The notes under the pieces: generated by a model
Database searches by the model: none
Told to the model about the DNA's origin: nothing
Seen by the model: the letters and a program-made list of their open reading frames with translations, nothing else
Source of the DNA: Desulfurococcales archaeon
GTDB taxonomy: Archaea > Thermoproteota > Thermoprotei_A > Sulfolobales > Acidilobaceae
Length of the DNA: 11,371 nucleotides
Reading direction: 5' to 3'
Assembly: GCA_015521095.1 (NCBI GenBank)
Contig: WAOU01000051.1
Span: forward strand, 1 to 11,371
Position numbers and translations under genes: made by a program
Part shown: piece after piece, positions 7,188-11,371 of the stretch
How the letters are laid out: each line of letters begins with the position of its first letter
Position numbering within the stretch: position 1 is the stretch's first letter

Positions 7188-7952
7188 CTAACCCCCCAGA
7201 TAGCTCTCTATCACCTTGGGGTGTGTGAGAACCTCCTCTGGCTCTCCGTGGGCAACTACTTTACCGAATGCCATTGCATAAGCGTAGTCGACGTATCCTA
7301 CTGCTATATCTAGTCTGTGTTCTACGATAAGGAAGGTTATTCCTCTCTCTTCCTTGATTTGTTTGATTCTTTGGAAAATCTCGTGTGCTAGTGTCGGGTT
7401 AACTCCTGCTGTGGGCTCATCCATTAGTATAATTTTTGGATTATCTGGCATGAGACTCCTGCTTACTTCTAGGAGCTTCATCTGTCCACCGCTGAGCTCG
7501 CTTGGCTTCTTGTCCCATAGGTGCCTGATCTTCGTAAATGTAATCATTCTTACACTTCTTCTAATAGTCTCGTCCTCGAATCCTATCCACTTCTTCTTGA
7601 GTATCCCGGATACTACTCCTTCTCCTGGATTGCCGTATCTCGCAAAGGCAGTGTTTTCTAAGACTGTGAGGCCGGAGAATAGTCTTGGTATCTGGAAGTT
7701 CCTAACGAGGCCTTTTCTGAATCTCTCGTGTGGCATGAGTCCTGTGATATCTTCTCCATCCAATATTACTCTTCCTTCATCGGGAGTGTAGACTCCACTA
7801 ATAACGTTCATTAGCGTAGTCTTACCGCTCCCATTTGGGCCAATTAATAGAGTTATCTTTCCTCTCGGTATCTCCAAGTCTACTCCATCTAACGCCCTCA
7901 AGGCCCCGAATTTCTTAACTACGCCTCGTACTTCGAGTATCGGGTCACTCAT
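7188..7952 (-). CDS. livG: Branched-chain amino acid ABC transporter ATPase LivG
   Basis: This first gene of the livGFHM unit encodes the second ATPase subunit, 254 residues, of standard length. Walker A is GPNGSGKTT (38-46), the Q-loop is RNFQIPRLF (84-92), the signature LSGGQMKLLE is at 153-162, Walker B IILMDE at 174-179 and the switch His at EHR (211-213). GLVRNFQIPRLF and the C-terminal HGEPEEVLTHPKVIESYLG are typical of LivG, as is the insertion between Q-loop and signature (about 105-150). The ATG at 7952 has AGGAGGG 7 bases upstream, which fixes the start. It has its own TATA box near 8019-8026 with a predicted leader of about 45 bases. It is therefore probably not dependent on readthrough from livK. 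Confidence 0.96.
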   Translation of the reverse strand: MSDPILEVRGVVKKFGALRALDGVDLEIPRGKITLLIGPNGSGKTTLMNVISGVYTPDEGRVILDGEDITGLMPHERFRKGLVRNFQIPRLFSGLTVLENTAFARYGNPGEGVVSGILKKKWIGFEDETIRRSVRMITFTKIRHLWDKKPSELSGGQMKLLEVSRSLMPDNPKIILMDEPTAGVNPTLAHEIFQRIKQIKEERGITFLIVEHRLDIAVGYVDYAYAMAFGKVVAHGEPEEVLTHPKVIESYLGG

Positions 7953-7959
7953 CGGTTAT

Positions 7960-7966
7960 CCCTCCT
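7960..7966 (-). promoter_or_regulatory. livG ribosome-binding site
   Basis: AGGAGGG on the minus strand lies 7 bases before the livG ATG and decides that start. Because it is an intact site within a real leader, livG is probably translated from a leadered message. Confidence 0.8.
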
Positions 7967-8018
7967 GTTTTCCACACACTCACACCCTCTCCCCCACTGG
8001 AAACGCAACCCTTTCTCT

Positions 8019-8026
8019 ATTTATAT
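8019..8026 (-). promoter_or_regulatory. TATA box of the livGFHM unit
   Basis: ATATAAAT on the minus strand, within ACATATAAATAGAG, is a good archaeal TATA box. Transcription would begin about 25 bases downstream, near 8000, leaving a leader of about 45 bases before livG. It lies just after the GC-rich hairpin that follows livK, which suggests livK and livGFHM are separate transcription units. Confidence 0.65.
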
Positions 8027-8061
8027 GTGTCCACATTAGGGGAGGAAAGAAAACTGTTTCT

Positions 8062-8111
8062 ATCCCAGGGCCGGGCAGGGAGCCCACTATTCTCCCGCCC
8101 GGCCCTGGGAT
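8062..8111. repeat. Very GC-rich hairpin between livK and livG
   Basis: Bases 8062-8076 pair perfectly with 8097-8111 (15 pairs, mostly G-C). After a single unpaired A at 8077, 8078-8082 pair with 8092-8096. The result is a stem of 20 pairs with a 9-base loop (8083-8091). It lies about 60 bases after the livK stop and about 110 before livG. On the minus strand it is followed by the T-rich GTTTTCTTTCC, so it could act as a terminator, an attenuator or a 3' stabiliser of livK mRNA. No second copy is visible in this window. Confidence 0.85.
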
Positions 8112-8141
8112 TAATTATACATTAGAATAGTTGGAGAATAG

Positions 8142-8161
8142 ATAAGGGGAAAAAGAAGGAG
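8142..8161 (-). terminator. T-rich tract after livK
   Basis: Eleven bases after the livK stop the minus strand reads CTCCTTCTTTTTCCCCTTAT, a pyrimidine tract with a run of five T. Such tracts are the common intrinsic termination signal in archaea. Together with the hairpin further on, it would end most livK transcripts before livG. Confidence 0.55.
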
Positions 8162-8172
8162 CTTTACGCGGG

Positions 8173-9450
8173 CTACGAGCACTGGAGTGGATTCTCGGTT
8201 ATTGTCTCGAACTGCTCTGTCTGGTACTTCCAGATCTCGGTTAATACCCACTGATACTGGCCGTTTTGTTCTACTATCTCGAATATACCGTAGTCAGTAG
8301 CGACTCTGTCGCCGTACTCGTTGAGGGTGATTGTTCCGGTTACTCCGTTGTATGACTGAACTACCTGTGTTACCGCGTTCGCTACGTCTTGTACGCTTGC
8401 GTCTGGACCACCTGCCTGCTGGATTGCTAGGGCCATTACCCATACTGCGTCATAGGCTATGAGGCTGTATGGGTCCGGTGGGTATCCTAGCTTGTTTAGT
8501 AGTGCACAGTAGACGTCCTTGGTCTTGTCTGTTAGGCCGAAGGTAATGGTGTTCTTCCACTTTACCTGGACAGCGAAGCTGGCTGCGTCTTGGTTCTGTA
8601 GTATTTGCTGGCTTAGAGCCGTACCGTCACTACCATACCACTTGACCTGTGCGAGCTGGCTGTACTGGCTTGCTGTACCGAGTATCTGGCTAGCCTCCTC
8701 GAATGCGATTAGCTCGACGCCGATGTTCTCGGGTGCCACGCCCTGGGCTGTTAGTTGGTCTACCTGATTAGCAATCTCTTGTACTAGGTTGTCGAAGTTG
8801 GGGCTCTGTGGGTCGTATGGTATCTTTGCTGCTACGGTTCCTCCTAGATCGGTGAAGTAGTTTTCTACGAATCCTGCTAGACCGCTTCCCCAGTCGTCGT
8901 TTCTGTAGACGATGATTACGTGTGTTACTCCGTCATTCTGGTATAGTTCTGCTAGAACCTTGCCCTGAAGCTCATCAGGCGGTGGGAACCTGTATACTGT
9001 GTCTTGTAGTGCTAGTGATGGGGCAGTACTGCTCTGGCTTATTACTACTGCTTCCTTACCCTGCTGGATCTCGCTCACTATCTCGCTGAGTTCTCCGCTG
9101 CTCATGGGTCCTATGAAGAACCTGATGCCCTGCTGGTAGAGTGTGTCGAACTTTTGTAGGGCTACGCTTGGCTTAGTCTCTGTGTCAACAATGACGAGCT
9201 GAATCCTGAAGTTTGCTCCTTGCTCCTCTAGGTACTTGTTCACGTCTGCCTCGGCCATCTTTACTGCTTCTTGGTTTGTCTTACCGAAGCTTGCAAGGTC
9301 ACCAGTTAGTGGGAGAAGTACTCCGATCTGTATAGTCTGTACTTCCTCGCCTGTCGGCTGCTCCTCCCCTCCCTGTCCAGCCATGTAAAACGCTACTCCT
9401 GCAATTATTATTATCGCGACAACTATTGCCAATGCGACCTTTGCGTCCAT
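8173..9450 (-). CDS. livK: Branched-chain amino acid ABC transporter substrate-binding protein LivK
   Basis: This extracytoplasmic receptor captures amino acids and delivers them to LivH/LivM. I place the start at the ATG at 9450 (425 residues) because GGTGGTGA lies 4 bases before it; an ATG six codons upstream has no such site. Residues 5-24 form one hydrophobic segment (VALAIVVAIIIIAGVAFYMA) after MDAK, then a Gly/Glu/Pro/Thr-rich linker. No lipobox cysteine follows, so it is probably an uncleaved membrane anchor. The periplasmic-binding-protein fold type I starts at IQIGVLLPLTGDLASFG (about 40-56), with SQSSTAPSL in the ligand cleft (about 138-146) and WYGSDGTAL in the second lobe (about 272-280). 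The only cysteines are 315 and 424 and may form a disulfide. It has its own strong promoter and is the first gene of the transporter cluster. Confidence 0.93.
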   Translation of the reverse strand: MDAKVALAIVVAIIIIAGVAFYMAGQGGEEQPTGEEVQTIQIGVLLPLTGDLASFGKTNQEAVKMAEADVNKYLEEQGANFRIQLVIVDTETKPSVALQKFDTLYQQGIRFFIGPMSSGELSEIVSEIQQGKEAVVISQSSTAPSLALQDTVYRFPPPDELQGKVLAELYQNDGVTHVIIVYRNDDWGSGLAGFVENYFTDLGGTVAAKIPYDPQSPNFDNLVQEIANQVDQLTAQGVAPENIGVELIAFEEASQILGTASQYSQLAQVKWYGSDGTALSQQILQNQDAASFAVQVKWKNTITFGLTDKTKDVYCALLNKLGYPPDPYSLIAYDAVWVMALAIQQAGGPDASVQDVANAVTQVVQSYNGVTGTITLNEYGDRVATDYGIFEIVEQNGQYQWVLTEIWKYQTEQFETITENPLQCS

Positions 9451-9454
9451 GCGG

Positions 9455-9462
9455 TCACCACC
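9455..9462 (-). promoter_or_regulatory. livK ribosome-binding site
   Basis: GGTGGTGA on the minus strand matches the archaeal GGAGGTGA at 7 of 8 bases and sits 4 bases before the ATG at 9450. It lies inside the six-codon extension offered by the upstream ATG at 9468, so it argues for the shorter protein. Confidence 0.7.
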
Positions 9463-9508
9463 ATACATACACTTATTTTCTGATCAATTGTAGAACGTCA
9501 CGCCCAGA

Positions 9509-9516
9509 ATTTAAAT
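9509..9516 (-). promoter_or_regulatory. livK TATA box
   Basis: ATTTAAAT, a TTTAAA-type archaeal TATA box, is preceded on the minus strand by the purine-rich CTAAAC that resembles a BRE. The predicted start lies about 25 bases downstream, near 9487, giving a leader of about 36 bases that includes the ribosome-binding site. This is the clearest promoter in the window and fits strong expression of a binding protein. Confidence 0.7.
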
Positions 9517-9858
9517 GTTTAGTCGCTGAGTTTATCGAATAAATAAATCTACATATATTCTACTATACAATTTTACCAAACATACAATACTACAACGGTG
9601 GGATTAGCTAGACGCTCGATATAAAGAGAGAATGCCCGACCAGATCCAGACGATTTCTTTTGTCTACACGAATAATATCTTCAGATTATAAAAATCTTTC
9701 TATCTAGGAGAAGAGATCAAGATATCTACCTAAACAATACCATTTCTATATCCCGGGGGTAATGATGATCAAATCTCGCTAGTCAGATAGAAGGTAATAC
9801 TGAGTATTACTTTGAAGAGGGCGTTGACTGCTGAGACCCCCATAAAATAGATAAGATC
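9517..9858. other. Gene-poor spacer between livK promoter and trpS
   Basis: This AT-rich stretch has no convincing protein gene on either strand. Nearest trpS, the minus strand has a pyrimidine-rich tract (TTATCTATTTTA, about 9844-9855) just after the stop, a plausible trpS terminator. A TATA-like TTATAAAA at 9686-9693, set within an AGATT/AATCT inverted repeat, could fire on the plus strand toward the candidate RNA at 9755-9841. The remainder (about 9520-9680) shows nothing I can name. Confidence 0.5.
9755..9841 (+). ncRNA. Candidate structured RNA with C/D-like boxes
   Basis: Three nested pairings can be drawn over 87 bases: GGGGGT (9755-9760) with ACCCCC (9836-9841), AGTCA (9781-9785) with TGACT (9825-9829), and the perfect hairpin GTAATAC-TGA-GTATTAC (9794-9810). 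Just inside the outer stem are ATGATGA (9762-9768) and CTGA (9831-9834), matching box C and box D of archaeal methylation-guide RNAs, with another CTGA at 9800-9803. The spacing is wrong for a standard C/D guide: 31 bases between C and the inner CTGA instead of about 12, and no clear C' box. No tRNA features are present on either strand. It may be a non-canonical RNA or chance. Confidence 0.25.
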
Positions 9859-10980
9859 CTAAAAACCTGGAATTTCAACAATCTTGTATGCTATTTCCTT
9901 TGCTACTTCGAGTTTTTCCTGGTGTTCCCTCAGGAACTCCTCGAGTAAGCTCCATGCATGTCTTTTACATTTCCCACAGAGGAGTTTCCCACTTCTGCAA
10001 TTCTCGTATATCTCTCTGAGCTTCTTGTCGTCTAGTATAAGGTGATACATGTAGAGATCATAAACAGTGCATTTTTCAGGTATTCCTCCAAGTTTTCTCT
10101 GTTCCTCGGCTGTTGCTCTGCCTCCAGTTAATGCAGCCATTAGTTTCCTCCGCGCAGTCTCCGGCGGATCTGTTAGGAATATAGTGGAGTCTGGCCTACT
10201 ACTGCTCATCTTTGCTCCGTCGAGGCCTCTGATTAGCTTGTGGTATGTTGATGCAGGCCTCGTGAGGTCTATTATTCCTTTGAGCCTATCAGTTAGGTCT
10301 CTTGTAAGCCTGAGATGAGGATCTTGATCCGCGCCTACTGGTACTATCACATAATCGTATCCGCCATATTCTTCTAGCTCTACGTGGAGTATGTCGGCGG
10401 CCTGGGTGAGAGACGATACTATCTTTGCAGGAGTTAGGTCTCCATATATCGCGGTCATCTCTGCTGCAGTAACTTTTCCAGAGAATAGTTGTATGAGTCT
10501 ATAATATGGGGTGCCTCTATTCGTCTGGAAGTAGAATTCTGTTTTCTCGGGATCAAGTCCGAGAGCAATCAAATTCGCCACGTACTCCTCTATGCCTACT
10601 TTTATCGCTTTTTCCCTTCGTATTCTTCTTACTGCAAAAGCCTCTGCGTCCGCTAGAGCTACGAATACTTTGAATCCCAGGCTCTGATAATATATTAGTT
10701 GATCCGCGGTTAGCTTGTGGCCGAAATGGAATCTGCCCGATGGCATGAAGCCTGTTAAAACTGCTATTCTCTTACCCTTCCTGAACTCGTTCATTACTAT
10801 GTCCAGATCTCTATGACCAAAGATTATCCCCCTCCTCATGTATAGGTGGAGTGGTATTCCCTGCTCGACTAATAATGGTCTTAGCTGGGAGAACGGCTTA
10901 ATCCCGAATGTTGCTAGTAGCCTGTTATAATCCTTAATCTCTATCGCTCCCCATGGATCAATCATGTCTTTGTGTGTCAA
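9859..10980 (-). CDS. trpS: Tryptophanyl-tRNA synthetase
   Basis: This cytosolic class I synthetase charges tRNA-Trp with tryptophan using ATP. The N-terminus IDPWGAIEIKDYNRLLATFG is the archaeal/eukaryal TrpRS opening. The HIGH motif is HFGH (85-88) inside GFMPSGRFHFGH, and KMSSS is at 257-261. Between them lie GADQDPHLRLTRD and the AEMTAIYGDLTPAK segment, both typical of this type. The C-terminal CRSGKLLCGKCK stretch (cysteines 328, 335 and 338) occurs in many archaeal TrpRS and may bind metal. I place the start at the TTG at 10980 (373 residues): AGGTGATC at 10987-10994 is a full ribosome-binding site 6 bases before it. The in-frame GTG at 10990-10992 is part of that site and too close to be used. 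The upstream neighbour on the same strand ends about 75 bases before this start. Confidence 0.96.
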   Translation of the reverse strand: MTHKDMIDPWGAIEIKDYNRLLATFGIKPFSQLRPLLVEQGIPLHLYMRRGIIFGHRDLDIVMNEFRKGKRIAVLTGFMPSGRFHFGHKLTADQLIYYQSLGFKVFVALADAEAFAVRRIRREKAIKVGIEEYVANLIALGLDPEKTEFYFQTNRGTPYYRLIQLFSGKVTAAEMTAIYGDLTPAKIVSSLTQAADILHVELEEYGGYDYVIVPVGADQDPHLRLTRDLTDRLKGIIDLTRPASTYHKLIRGLDGAKMSSSRPDSTIFLTDPPETARRKLMAALTGGRATAEEQRKLGGIPEKCTVYDLYMYHLILDDKKLREIYENCRSGKLLCGKCKRHAWSLLEEFLREHQEKLEVAKEIAYKIVEIPGF

Positions 10981-10986
10981 AGAGCT

Positions 10987-10994
10987 GATCACCT
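10987..10994 (-). promoter_or_regulatory. trpS ribosome-binding site that decides the start
   Basis: AGGTGATC on the minus strand is an 8-base complement to the archaeal 16S tail. It contains the in-frame GTG that a longest-frame caller would take as the trpS start, and it is correctly spaced (6 bases) for the TTG four codons downstream. The ATG at 10965 would be 21 bases away, too far. Confidence 0.7.
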
Positions 10995-11054
10995 AGTCTG
11001 GAGAATACTGTAACAGAAAATTATGGGTTCCGGTCGATTAGAAAACCTGGAGCC

Positions 11055-11371
11055 CTAACCCTTTGTTGTCTTAAGCATGTATTTCCTTGAACCACCTTCA
11101 TCTTTATACTCTATTATTCCTCTATCTATTAGTTTACGGAGCCTCCTATAGAGAGGAGTCTTGGGTATACCTGTTAGATCCATTAGTTCAGATGCGGTTT
11201 TCGGCCCGGTCTTTAGCGCGTCTATTATAAGACGATCTCTCTCATCTAGTGCTTCACTCATTACTGATATACTTGGAGATCCAGAGTCGCCTGGGCCTGT
11301 TCCTTGCTTAGTGATGGAACCTCCACTCTTTCGCCTCTTAGTAAACCAGTATCCCCCGGCTAATACTAGAG
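11055..11371 (-). CDS. C-terminal part of a probable membrane-anchored winged-helix protein, cut by the window edge
   Basis: The last 66 residues form a winged-helix DNA-binding domain: LDERDRLIIDALKTGPKTA (helix 1 and turn), SELMDLTGIPKTPLYRRLRKLIDRGIIEY (helix-turn-helix with recognition helix) and a wing ending in SRKYMLKTT. The ATG at 11261 would give 68 residues, but it has no ribosome-binding site and the frame stays open for 36 more codons to the right edge. Those codons read LVLAGGYWFTKRRK, which looks like the end of a membrane helix with a positive cytoplasmic stop, then a Gly/Ser/Pro linker (SGGSITKQGTGPGDSGS). Archaeal proteins with an outside domain, one membrane helix and a cytoplasmic winged helix are known, and this fits that layout. 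The rest of the protein lies beyond the window. A free small regulator is the alternative. It is followed by trpS on the same strand. Confidence 0.75.
   Translation of the reverse strand, partial: LVLAGGYWFTKRRKSGGSITKQGTGPGDSGSPSISVMSEALDERDRLIIDALKTGPKTASELMDLTGIPKTPLYRRLRKLIDRGIIEYKDEGGSRKYMLKTTKG

Noticed and set aside
9755..9841. tRNA with a long variable arm
   Set aside because: The 87-base length and closing stem suggested it, but neither strand has the T-loop GTTCRANNC consensus, a D-arm GG or a plausible anticodon arm.

Overview
The window looks like chromosomal DNA of a hyperthermophilic archaeon, most likely a crenarchaeote of the Desulfurococcales type. The evidence is a fused ThiD-ThiN thiamine enzyme, an archaeal-type tryptophanyl-tRNA synthetase, ribosome-binding sites complementary to the archaeal 16S tail (GGAGGTGATC), TATA-box promoters, TTG starts, and heavy use of AGG/AGA and ATA codons. 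No genus can be assigned from the sequence alone. There is no sign of a phage, insertion sequence, CRISPR array or tRNA.

Left part (1-4257): five genes, mostly single and in alternating orientation. These are the 3' part of a Tpt1/KptA RNA 2'-phosphotransferase (+), an unrecognised six-cysteine protein (-), an unrecognised basic protein of crenarchaeal type (+), a PflX-like radical SAM protein (-) whose 3' end overlaps the preceding gene by 21 bases, and ThiDN (+), which makes HMP diphosphate and couples it to the thiazole.

Middle part (4331-9516, all minus strand): a complete branched-chain/polar amino acid ABC importer in the order livK-livG-livF-livH-livM. LivGFHM are tightly packed and their ribosome-binding sites are embedded in the preceding gene ends. 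LivK is set apart by 220 bases that hold a T-rich tract, a very GC-rich hairpin with a 20-base-pair stem, and a separate TATA box for livG. The binding protein therefore appears to be expressed as its own unit, with the membrane and ATPase genes as a second unit. Such an importer fits a peptide- or amino-acid-using lifestyle (inference).

Right part (9469-11371): a 390-base gap with the livK promoter and a possible small structured RNA on the plus strand, then trpS (-). Last is the C-terminal part of a protein running off the right edge. It looks like a membrane-anchored protein with a cytoplasmic winged-helix domain, not a free 68-residue regulator.

Most genes are ordinary. The points most worth a second look are the edge-truncated membrane/winged-helix protein, the livK-livG hairpin with the second promoter, the long insertion in LivM, the two unrecognised proteins, and the candidate RNA at 9755-9841. 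I see no convincing undescribed multi-gene system.
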